Notes under the pieces: model-generated
Databases searched by the model: none
The model's input: the letters and a program-made list of their open reading frames with translations, nothing else
Told to the model about the DNA's origin: nothing
From: Diacronema lutheri
Taxonomy: Eukaryota; Haptophyta; Pavlovophyceae; Pavlovales; Pavlovaceae
DNA: 64,000 nt
NCBI GenBank assembly: GCA_019448385.1
Contig: JAGTXO010000027.1
Span: 248,001-312,000, forward strand
Reading direction: 5' to 3'
Position numbers and translations under genes: made by a program
Part shown: positions 33,039 to 43,637 of the stretch, in pieces
Layout: each line of letters begins with the position of its first letter
How positions within the stretch are numbered: the first letter of the stretch is position 1

Positions 33039-36000
33039 TCACGACCGCGCGTTCGTCGTCGGATGCATCGGCGCGAACGCCATTGGGCGGCGCACGCGCG
33101 CTGTAGAAGACGCCTGGCCCGCCGAGAATGACTCGCCCGTGAAGGCGATGTGATGGCGCAGCTCGGCAAGCGCGCTGATCAAGTTCTCGCGCGCTGTGAC
33201 CTGCGCGAGCTCGGCGTGCACGAGCTCGCTGCCGCAGAAGTAGACGCGCGTGAGCACGTGCTGGGCGGGCGCGCCCGAGGGCGGCGACCTGGCACCGTTC
33301 GCGCCATGGATCTCGAGGCCGTTGAGCAGCTCGAGGGAGGAGAGGCGGCTGGAAAAGTCAGGACGGCCACTGCGCACGCGCACGATGGCGAGCAGCTCCG
33401 GGGGCACGTGCAGCAGCGCCTGCAGCTGCGCGTCGCGCTCGGCCTCCGTGCCGGCCTCCGTGCCGGCCTTCGCCATGCCCGCGACGCCGGGCGACGTGAC
33501 GTGGATCGTCGCGCACAGCCGCTGCGTTGAGCGGCGCGCAATGTCGGCGGGCGCGGCGAGGAGGAGCGGGCACAGCCCGCGCGCGAGTAGGTCGACAACT
33601 GACTGCGCTGACGAGAGGGTACGCACGACGAAGATGGCGTGCGCGCGCTGCAGCGACGCGAGCGATTCGCCGTCGGACTGTTCCGCGTGCGTGCGGCCGA
33701 GCGCAGCCGACGTGAGGCCGTGCGGCTGCGCGGCGGCATTGGAGCCCGTCGACATCATCATGCGCGCGGGCACGACGAGCAGGAGGAGAGCCCACGCCAG
33801 CGCCCAGTCGAGCTGCAGCGCCGGGAGCGCGCCAGAGGCGATGAGGAGGTGCAAGCCGACCGTCACCGCTGAATACTGATGAGCGCAAGCGGGCGGCAGG
33901 TGGGTGGAAAGCGGGCGGCAGGCTGTGAGCGGGTCGCGCGCAGGCGCCTGTTCGCGCGCGCTTGGGTACGCGCGCGCGCGCGCGCGCGCGCGCGCACCGC
34001 CACATCGATCACGACGGTGTAGTCGGCGATGAGCAGCCGCGGCTTGTCGTCGGCGTCGTCGGTCCCAGCGCCGGCCGGCGAGGCGCGCGCGCGGAAGAGG
34101 CTCGCCCACTGGCCCTCCATCGCGCGCCTGACGGTGCGCGCAAAGAAGAGGAGCTGGATGGTCGCGTTCGCGTAGAAGACGACGGGCATCGCGAGCCCGT
34201 GCGCGACACTCTCCGGTGCAGCGCAGCCCAGGCCAACGGTCGAGCCTCCGACGAGCGGCTGCGTCGCGAACGAGAGGGCGAGCCCTGAACCGATGAGGCT
34301 GACGGCGACGAAGGTAAGACGCGCCACTTCGCCGAGCAGCAGCCAGCGCACCGAATCGCAGCGCGCGCGCAGCGACCGCCCGTACGTTGAGAGCGCGACG
34401 CCGCCGTGCACGCGCGCGCGCAGCTCGGGCTCGGCGGGCTGCCTTACGGACGGGAGCTCGGCTGCCGAGTTGCCCGCAATCTTGCCCGTCTCGGTCGCCC
34501 GCCAGCGTCGCTCCTCGTCGGCGAGCGAGAGCGTGTCGGCCGCGAGCGCGCGCGCGCGCCGGCTGCGGTGCACCTTGCGCAGCACCGCGTCCGCCCATTC
34601 GTAGGCGGAGCCCGGCGGCTTCGTCGCGCGCACGTGCCCGGCTGAGTCGACGACTTTGGCCGCCGAGCGCAAGAAGACGGAGAGCACCGCGACGCAACCC
34701 GAGCCGAGGCCGATGCACACGACCTGGTCGGCGAGGCCGATTGGCGGGAACGACGACGAGTAGGGGCCCATCACCTTGAGGCGCACCGGCTTGCCCACCA
34801 GGTAGCGTACGCCAACGCGGTGGACCGCGCCATCGGCCGAATGGGTGGCCTGCACGAGCGCCGACGGGCCGCCGCTGTTCGGCGCGCCCATTGAGGTGCG
34901 CGACTCGACGGCCGCGCGCGCGGGCGGCGCGGGCGCGGCCAGCAGCGGCGGCGCTGACGCTGCGAGCTCGTCTACCGCGACCGAGTCGGGAGCGGCGGTG
35001 AGCGCGCAGAGCAGGCGCGAGCGCCACGTGCGCTCAGCGTGCGCGCGCTCGTCGGCGCTGGTGGTGCGCATCGGCCGGCTGATGATGAAGACGACGTCGT
35101 GAAGCGTCGCGCCTTGCGAGACCGAGAACGGGTGCGCGACGATGCCGTCAAGCGCAGGCGCAGAGACGTGTGCCCAGTCAACCGCACTCACCTTGAACGG
35201 ACGGTCGAGACGCACGTCGAGCGTGAAGTGCTCGCCCGTGATGCCGACGATCGGCACGGCCTTGCGCGACGACCATCCCGCCGAGAGGTTGCGGTACAGC
35301 CGGTCACAAATGTAGACGACGGCCGACGCGGCGATCCAGTGGAACGTGACGGGGGCTGCTTGCCCAAATTACGGAACTCGGTGTCCATCGTGTGCGCGAC
35401 CGAGCCCACGTAGAAGACGATGAAGAGATGGTGCACGACATAGATGACCCGGTACGAGAAGCCCTTCGAATGGCGCAGGTAGCCCGTGACGAGGATTACG
35501 AGCGTGAGGAAAGTCAGCGCGTAGCCCGTGAGCATAATCTCCGAGATGAGCTTGGCACAGCTGCGCGCGCGCCGCGCAGAGCACGCGGCGCACGAGGCGA
35601 ATGACGCGGCGTGCGCGCGCGCAGGCCGCAGGGCGCGGCATGGCAAGCGCGCGCACGCTGGCTGCACGCCGCCCTGGCACATGACGCCGAAAAAGGCGAT
35701 GAACAGCGCCGACACGAGCACGAGCGTGATGAGGACCACATAGCCGAGGTAGACATGCGCAAAGTACGCCCACGCCGTGTTGCCCAATCCACTCACTGTG
35801 ATGAGGTGGCGGCACATGCTGATGGGCAGCAGCGCCATCTGGAAGAGCGTCGCATGCTTCGCGCCAAACAAGGCCGCTGGCACAATGCGCTGCATCCAAT
35901 AGAAGGGCGCGGCGGGCGGCAGCGCGGTGCGCCGTTCGGTCCATCTGACCAGGAAGAAGTGCGACAAGACGAGCAGCGTCGCGATTGTGTGCGAGAGCAC

Positions 36001-36210
36001 GACCTGAATCGTCACGCGACGGGCGAGCAGCGAGCCGAGCGCCCGGAGCGCCCACACGCGCCGCTCGGACCTTTCAATGTAGCCGCGCGCGGTGGTGCAA
36101 GTGAGCATCGCGTACACGTCGAGTCGGGGCGCACTCGTCGCGCCTGGCTTGCGCGCGGCGAGCTTAACTGCGGCGCGGGGGCTCGACATGCCTCGCACGT
36201 CCACGGCCAT
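33039..36210 (-). CDS. NADPH-oxidase/ferric-reductase-like flavocytochrome
   Basis: Exons 36210..35657, 35560..33998 and 33875..33039 with GT-AG introns of 96 and 122 bp. A membrane flavocytochrome moving electrons from NAD(P)H through FAD and haem. The N-terminal TM region has His residues in RHLITVSG, YFAHVYLGY and VVHHLFIVFY (candidate haem ligands). FAD motif HPFSVS and VMGPYSSSF follow, then an NAD-loop variant (VCIGLGSGC) and, much later, VVRTL and the terminal VYFCGSE. Between these NAD-domain halves lies a ~330-residue insert with about four hydrophobic helices. A frame break near 35351-35372 is explained either by a missing base in a five-C run or by removal of a 17-nt GT..AG segment (35372-35356). 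The ATG at 36210 was chosen because the upstream frame (to 36330) is AT-rich promoter-like DNA. Superoxide production versus iron or copper reduction cannot be told. Confidence 0.8.
33968..33997. repeat. (CG)n run at the oxidase intron 2 donor
   Basis: An uninterrupted CG dinucleotide run of about 28 nt immediately follows the donor of the last intron of the oxidase gene. Confidence 0.8.
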
Positions 36211-36354
36211 CGACTTCGAACGCCTCAAGCCACCCAAGGTTCGCGAAGGGGCATTAGCAACGTCCGTTGAATTTTGAAAAATTGAAAACACAACGGTTGC
36301 TTTAAAACATTGTGGGTACTTAAATAACATGGTTCCAATCCAACTTCGGAGATC
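36211..36354. promoter_or_regulatory. Bidirectional promoter region oxidase/polycystin-like
   Basis: A 144-bp spacer between divergent ATGs, markedly AT-rich (36265-36345), with CCGTTG and CAACGG in inverted orientation around 36265-36295 and TTTAAAACA and TTAAATAACA elements. It contrasts with the GC-rich surroundings. Confidence 0.5.
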
Positions 36355-39300
36355 ATGCCGTGGGTCGGCCTCATGTGCATCGTGCGCACCTCATCGCAAC
36401 CGCGCCCTCGTCCTCACGTGCGGTTGCGAAGCAGCACATGCCGCGGATCGGCCCTCGTCCTCATGTGCTGCCTCCTTGCGCTAGTTTGCGCAGCCGGCGC
36501 GCAATCGGTGGCCAGTGCGCGCTTCAACGCGGCGCTCACCACGCTCGTCGTGGAGTTTGACGGGCCGACAAACGCCGCCGGCTCCAGCGGCCTCGTGCCG
36601 TGCGGCACGCTCTTCGACGCGCCGACGGTCGACGCGGTCGGTGGTCCGGGCGCGCGCTGCTACTTTGCCGACGGGCGCACGCTGGTGGCGCAGCTCGAGC
36701 ACGGCGCGCCGCTGCGCCCGGGCGGTACGGTGCGCACGCTCGCCGGCGCGATCGCGCCAGCCGGAGCCGATTGCGCCGCGCTCGGCGCGTGCGCGGCGAG
36801 CGCGGCGGTTATCGATGCGGCGGCGCCGTGCGGCGCAGCCGGCTGCGCGCCGCCGCTCGCGGCGATCGCGGGGCCCTCGCGCGTGTCGGCGTGCGCGCGC
36901 GGCGAACTGTTCCTAGACGGCACCGCCTCGACGGGCAGCGGCGCCGCGCCCCTCGCCTACGAGTGGGGCGTCGACGCGGTGGGATCGGTCGGGCTCGGCG
37001 CCGACGACGCCGCTGCGCTCAGCGCGCGCCTCGCGGCGCTCGCGCCGGACGTCGCGGTGGTGTCGCTCGAGCTCGAGGCGCTTGGCGGTGCAGATCTTGT
37101 CGTGTTCAGCCTGCACGTCAGCTCCGTGCTCACCGGCGCGCGCTCGGCGGCGCCCGCCCGCCACTCTGTCGAACGGAGCCGCGCGCTCGCGCCGGACGTG
37201 TCGATCGACGGCCCTTCCGCGCGCGCTGCGTCGCCTGCGCTCGCCGTGCACGTGCGCGGCATGGCGCTGGCGGCGACGTGCTGGCCACACGAGCTGAGCG
37301 CGCGGCTCGTCTTTGCATGGCGTCATGTGCGCACTTTCGACACGGCGACGGGCGCAGAGCTGCCCGCGGTTGGCGCGCCGGCCGAGAACGTCGCGGCGGA
37401 GGGCGCGCTCGTCGCGCCGCTGCTCGCGCAACTCAGCGGCGAGCGCGACGCGCGGAGCAGCGTGCTGATCCGCGCGCACACGCTCGTGCCCGGCCGGACG
37501 TACGAGCTCGAGCTCACCGCGAGCATGGCCGCCGCGCCCAGCGCCGCCGCGAGCGCGCGCGTCGCGATCGTTGTCGGCGGCGAGCGCGTGCGCGCGGCAA
37601 TCACGGGCTCCGACCGCCGACTGCCGCTCAGCGCGCCCCTCGTGTTGGACGGCTCGCCGAGCGCCGACCCGAACCGGCAATCGGCCAGCGGGCAGCCGCT
37701 GCGCGGCGCCGCCTCCGGCCTCGCCTTCCGCTGGCGCCTCTTCGCCGTCGGGCCCGTCAATGCCAGCGTTGGCGTCGCGCGCCTCGCCGAGCTCTCGCCG
37801 CTCCCGGCCGGCATTGACGGCACTGCGCCGTTCCTTGCGCTGCCGGAGGGGGCGCTCGGCGCGGGCGAGTGGGTCGCGCGCCTCGAGGTGACCGCGGGCG
37901 CGTGGGCCGGCCGCCTCGACGCCGCTGACGCCGCCGACGCCGCTCAGATTCTCGTCCACATCGTCGACGCGCCGGTTGCCGCCGTCCGCACGCCCGCGCT
38001 GCTGCGCTCGGACTATGCCGCGACGTGGACGCTGCCCTCGCGCAAGCTCGCGTTCGGCGGCGCGCTGGCCGACGCGTCGGTGGCCCTCGAGGCGGACGGC
38101 GCCGCGCGCTGGGGCCACCGCTGGACCGCGTACGAGGAGCTGCCCGCCGGCGCGCAGCCCGCCGCGGACGGCGTCGAGTTCACGCGCGGCGCGGGCGGGA
38201 GCGGGGGCGCGCTCGTGCGCGCTGCCGCCGTCGACGTCGCCAACGAGGGTAGCGGCGCGAGCGCGAGCAGCACGGGCGCGAACCTGCCCGCCCTTGCGCT
38301 GCTGCCCGACGTCCTCACGCCCGGCGCGACCTACGTGTTCGAGCTCGCCGTGCGTGACGAGCTCGCCGCCGGCGCCACGTCGCACGCCGCCGTCGCCGCC
38401 GCCGCCGTCGCCGCCGCCGTCGCCGCCGCCGCCGACTCGGCCGTGCTCCAGGCGGCGCTGCTCGGTGGGCTCGGCGCGGGCCAGCCGCTGAACGTGGCGT
38501 TTGGCAGCGTGCGCGTCGAGTTGGCGCGCCCGCCGTTCGGCGGCATCGCGCTCGTCGCGCCGCTCGCCGGCGGCGTCGCGCTGCGCGACGGCCTCGAGCT
38601 GAGCGCGGCGGGCTGGGCGGCGGCCGCGCCGCGCGGCGCGGCGGCGCTCGACGCGTCGGCGGCCGGCGCTGCCGCGCAGCCGCCCCTCACCTACGGCTGG
38701 GAGTTTGCGCTCGACTTGACGGCGGCGCCGGGCGGCGCGTATGCGAACGCCGCCGCGACGACGCTCGCCGCCGCCTTCCCGGGCGGCATGTGGGTGCCCA
38801 TCGCCGAGCCATCGGAGGCGCCGCGCCTTGCGCGCGTTATGCTCCCAGCCGGCACGCTCGCACTGCGGCTGGCTGTGCGCGACGGGCGCGGCGGCGAGGC
38901 GAACGTCGTCGTGCGAAACGTGGTCGTGCAGCCGCCGCCGGCCGAGCTCACGCCCTGCGCCTTCCTCGCACGCGGCCTGCTGCGCGCGTCCGCCGCGGTC
39001 GGCGCGGGCGACGCGTCGAGCGCGCGCGCCACGCTTGCCGCCACTCTCCTCACGCTCAGCGCGTGGCCGGCGTGCGCCGCGGCCGAGCTGGCGGACGCGC
39101 TCGACGCGGGCGTCGCCGACGGCCTTGCGAGCCGCGAGGCCGCCGACGCGCTCGCCGAGGCGCTCGCCGACGGCTCGCGCGAGGCCGGGCCGCGCGCCAC
39201 GCTCGCCCTCCTTGCCGACGCGGCCGACGCGGCCGGCGCGTCGACGGCCGCGGGCCGGCGGCACGCGGCGCTCGTGCTGCTTGCGACGATCGCTGACGCG

Positions 39301-42107
39301 TCGAGTCTGGATGGGCGCGCGCAGGCGAGCGCGCTCGCGCTCGCGTCGGCGATCGCCACGGACTCCGTCGAGGACGGCGTGGATCTTGGCGTCCTCGTCG
39401 CGCTCTTCCTCGCGATGGACCGGGTGCTCGCAGCACCCGCCGCCGACGGCGCGTCGGCGCTCGTCGTCAACGCGCAGGTGCAGCGGATCGCGCGATCGCT
39501 GGGCGACGCCTTTCTCGTCGGCTCCGTCCCGGGCGAGCCCGCCGGCGAGGCGGGCAGCGCACAGCTCAAGTGGGGCGCGCGCCGCGCAGAGGCGCGCGCG
39601 CTCGCAAACTCGACGATCTCAATGCCCGCCGGCGGCGGCACGATTGCCGCGCCGCCGACGCTCTTCTCCAACCTCGCGCCGGCCGACGACGTGTCCGCCG
39701 GCGTCGACGTCGTCCTCTTCGCCTTCCGGCGTAATATCCACGCGACGCGCGACCTCGTACGCGCGCGCGTTCGCGCCGGGCGCGCGCCCGCGCACGGCTT
39801 CACCGCCGCGCGTGCGCCGCGCCTCGTGCGTCTCGCCCGCCCCCGACGTGCGGCGCTCGCGCCGCTCGCCGCTCGCCGCGCCTCACGCCGCCGCCGCCGC
39901 CGCCCCCGCCGCCGCCGTCGCAGGCCGCGTGCGCCGATGTCGTCAACTCGCCGTCCGTCGGCGCGCCGCTGTCGTGCGCGCCGCGCGAGAACTCAGAGCT
40001 CGACGCGCTGGGCGGCCTCTCGACCTCCGTCTTCTCCGTCTCGCTCTCATCGGCGTCGAGCGCGTCCAAGCTGGCGATCCGCGATCTGCGCGCGCCCATC
40101 GTGCTCACCATCCCGACCGAACGTGCCGCGCCCTCCATCGTGCGCCCGGCGGGCGCGGCCGGCGCGGACGGCGGCGCGGTCGTGCGGTGCCATTTTTGGG
40201 ACGAAACGCGCAGCGTCTGGTCGACCGAGGGCACGGAGACGCTGAGCGCGCCGACGGCGGCGGAGGCGGCGGCGAACGCGACCGACGACGCCGCGCCCGT
40301 GCCGCCGCTCGTGTGCGGCGCGCGTCACCTCACCGACTTTGCGGGTATCTGGGTGCCGACGAGCATTGACGAAGCGCGGGCGGACATTGACTCGTTCAAC
40401 GTGAACACGCTCTCCGCGCGCGACATCGCGGCGGTGCTCAGCGACCCGCACCTCGAAGGCGTGGAGAACAAGGTCGTCTACACCGTGATCTGCGGCATGG
40501 CGGCCGCGATGCTCATCTCTGTCGGCGCGCTCGCCGTGCGCGACCGGCAGGATCGACAGTCGCGCAAGCGCCGCCTTGACCGCACGTCGGCCGAAGTTGC
40601 CGACGCCCAGCAGCGGGTCTGTGCGCGCTCCGGCGGAGGCGGCGGGGACGGCGGAGACGGTGAGGACGGTGACGTCAAGGGCGAGGGCGCGGCCGCCGGA
40701 ATCCACCGGACGCGCCTCTCCCTCGGCCGCCAGGGCTCAGCGACCGCCGCATCCAAGTATGCTCTCGTCGACGTCGCCGCGTCCGCCACGGCCGCGTCCG
40801 CCACGGCCGCGTCCGCCACTGCGCCGTCGCATGCGTCCGACGCTGGTGCCGCCGCCGCAGCAGGAGGCGTGCCGCACGCGGCCGTTGACAAAGGCGACCA
40901 CGGCGCGGCGCGCGCGGCGGCACGCGCGCCGCACCTGTCCCTGTCCAACGCGCTGCTCGCCGAGGTCTGCATTCTCGAGGTCGCCTCGGCCAAAGGCGCT
41001 GCGATGGCCGTGGTGACGGTGCAACGCTTCGTGCGCGGCTACCAGGCGCGGAAGCGCGCCAAACGCGCGCGCCTTGCGTCGCACGACGATGGCGGCGAGC
41101 ACGAGCGTACCAACTCGGTGCTGTCTCGCGCGCACGCGCCGCGCGGCAAGCGCGGTGGCCGCTTGCTGGCTGCGCTCACACACAAGCTGGGCGCGGAGCA
41201 CACGCTGCTCGGCCTGTGGTTGGGCGACACGGAGGATGAGTCCCGCGCCGAGCGCGGCCAGCGCTTCTGGTCGCTCACCTTCCTCTCGCTCTTCATCACG
41301 GCGATGCTGTACGACGCGCGGCCCGCCGACTCGACCAACCCGGCCGCGCGCTCGCGCGTCAACCTCACGCACCTCGTTATCACGTCGCTACTCGCAACGG
41401 TCATCTGCGCGCCAGCCATGTGGCTCTTGAACACGCTAATGCGCTGGGGCCACGGCCGCACGGCGCAGCGCCTCGAGCTGCGCGTTGCCGCCGCGCTCGT
41501 GACGACCGTCCAGAGCAACGCCAAGCTTCACTTCGACCGCAAAGCCGAGCGGCTCAAGGCGCAGCTGCTCGAGCACAGCGCGACGGCGGCCGCGCGCGGC
41601 GCGCGCGCAGGCGGCGCAGGCAGCGCGGCGAGGCGAAGGCTCTCGATGAAAAGCGCGCTCGCATCGAGCCTTGACGAGATCAAGCGGCAGAAGGCGGGGC
41701 GGCTCCGCGCGGCGCGCGCCGACGGCGGTGTGGGCGATGCCAAGCGCAGCCACGCAAATGTGGCCGGCGTCTCGCGCGCCGCCGTGGCCGCTCGCATGGC
41801 TTCCGCGCGCACCCACACGACCGGCGCGGACGCGTGCGCGCCGAGCGCGGGCTCGACCGCGTCGGCCTCGGTGCGCGCGTCGGACGCGAGGGCGCGGCTC
41901 GGCGTCGGCGTCGGCGTGCGCGTCCTGTCGCCCAAGCTGTCGGCCAAGGTGGCGCCCAGCGTGGCGGCCGACGGCGGGCGCGTGTCCGCGTCGCGCGGCG
42001 CCGTGCAGGACTGGCTGCAAAACCGGCTGAGCGGCGCCGGCATCAACACAGAGGAGCGCGCACAGGCTGACGCGGGGTTCCACGGCCTGCACGCACCGAG
42101 CGACGGC

Positions 42108-42139
<32 letters not shown>

Positions 42140-43492
42140 CGGCGCAGCGCCGCCCGCTTCGCCCGGAGGCGCAGACACACATTTGCTCTCGCTTGGAGCC
42201 GCCGACGCCGACGCCGAGCTTCTCGACGACGAGCTCGACCCGCTGACGATCCGCCTATTGCGAGCAACCCTCACGGCGTACGCGCCGCCGCGCCGCGCGC
42301 GCGCGCACGCACTGCCGCGCGCTCTCGCGCATGCACGCCCCTACACCCCCCCTCCCCCCCCCCCCGGCCCCACCTTTCCAATGCGGCGCTCTCGCACCAA
42401 AAAGTCGCTCTGAGCAAGCGGCCTGCATGCACCGCGCGCCGCGCCCGCCTTCCTCTCCCCCACCCTCCCCCCCCCCCCCCCCCCCCCCGCCCCCCTCCCC
42501 CCCTCTCTCCGGTGCGCGTGCTTAGCTATGACACGGACGGGGACGGGCAGGTCGACCCAACCGAGTTCCACCCGCTGCTGCGCGACCTCGGCTTCCGGAT
42601 GGGCCGTCGCAAGGTGCACGCGCTCGTCGCGCGGCTTGACACCAGCGGTAACGGCACGATCGGCTTCAGCGAGCTCGCCGCCTGGTACGTTTCCATGATG
42701 AAGGTGCGCAAGACGCAGTGCTTGGACGCAGCGCGCGAGCGCGCGCGCGCGAGCGCGCAGCGGAGGGAAAGGCCACATGTTGGCGCGCTGTGCGCAGGCG
42801 CGTGCTTGCGCAGAGCCTTTGAAGTGGTGGTTGCTGCTCGGTGGTGGCCGCTCGCGCTTGGCGCCTCGCGCATCCAATCGCAAATCCGCACGCGGCGCGA
42901 AAAAGAAACTCACTCGACGCCACGCGTCACGTCACGCCTCGTCGTTGTCGCGTCACGTTACGCCTCGCCGCCGCCGCGTCGCGCGAGCAGGAAGCCGCCC
43001 TTCGCCGCGCGCTGCGCGAGAGCTCGCTCTTCGGCAAGCTCGTCGTGCGTTGCCACGCGTGCGCGCCCGGCCCTCGCGCGCGGCTCGTGATCGCGTGGGC
43101 CATCACGTGGATGATCTGCGCGGTCTTGGCGCTGCTGACGGTTGTGTACGCACGGCAGCTGAGTCCGGGCACGACGGCCCTCATGCTCGGCTCGTGGGGC
43201 CTGGCCGAGCTCGAGGTGCTGTGGGTCGAGGTGCGCGCGCTTTCGCGGCGTGTGCCTGCGGCGCGTAGCAGCCTCCGACGCTCTCCTACGCGCGCGCCTT
43301 TACCCAAGCGTGACGCTGATCAGCGGGATATGCGCGCCGGCGGCTGCGCAGGAGCCTTGCCTGCTCGCGGCCGAGATGGTGCTGCCCGTACTTTGGGAGA
43401 GCGTTTCGCCCCGCCTGTCTGGCAGCGGTCGGTGGGGCAGCAAGCTCTTGTCCTTCCTCATGTCCGTGCGAAAGACTTTTGGCTTGTGGTGA
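36355..43492 (+). CDS. Polycystin-1-like protein (REJ, GPS, IQ, EF-hands, TM)
   Basis: Five exons, 36355..39756, 39924..42277, 42526..42703, 42991..43230 and 43352..43492 (2,104 aa), all GT-AG in phase. A hydrophobic leader (MCCLLALVCAAGA) precedes a ~1,100-residue extracellular REJ-like region (SACARGELFLDGTASTG..YEWGV). A GPS autoproteolysis motif follows at about 40180-40350 (CHFWDETRSVWS..CGARHLTDF, cleavage at HLT), then a TM helix, an IQ-like motif (TVQRFVRGYQARKR) and two further TM helices. Splicing completes two EF-hands (YDTDGDGQVDPTEF; LDTSGNGTIGFSEL). The end is a TM segment and WVE-EPCLLAAEMVLPVLWES, reminiscent of the polycystin W..S..EP pattern. Shorter than animal PKD1, and no PLAT domain seen. 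Likely a surface or flagellar mechanosensory or mating-type protein with calcium sensing (inference). Confidence 0.82.
42460..42510 (+). repeat. Poly-C tract before the polycystin-like exon 3 acceptor
   Basis: C-rich run (with a second at about 42345-42364) inside intron 42278-42525. The C/T stretch ends 10-20 nt from the acceptor TGCTTAG. Confidence 0.75.
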
Positions 43493-43637
43493 GGGGTGAG
43501 CGGGGTTTGGGGGCGAGTCGAACAAAACCCGAGCGAGACACAGCACAGCTCACGGGCTTTGTGCCTCACTGTCGCAGCCACAAGTTCGCACACTGTCCAT
43601 TACCGCTGCCACTGATTGCACCCGCGCGGCCCAAGCA

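Noticed and set aside
35356-35372. A firm call of a 17-nt intron
   Set aside because: A one-base error in the adjacent five-G run explains the frame equally well and is far more common.
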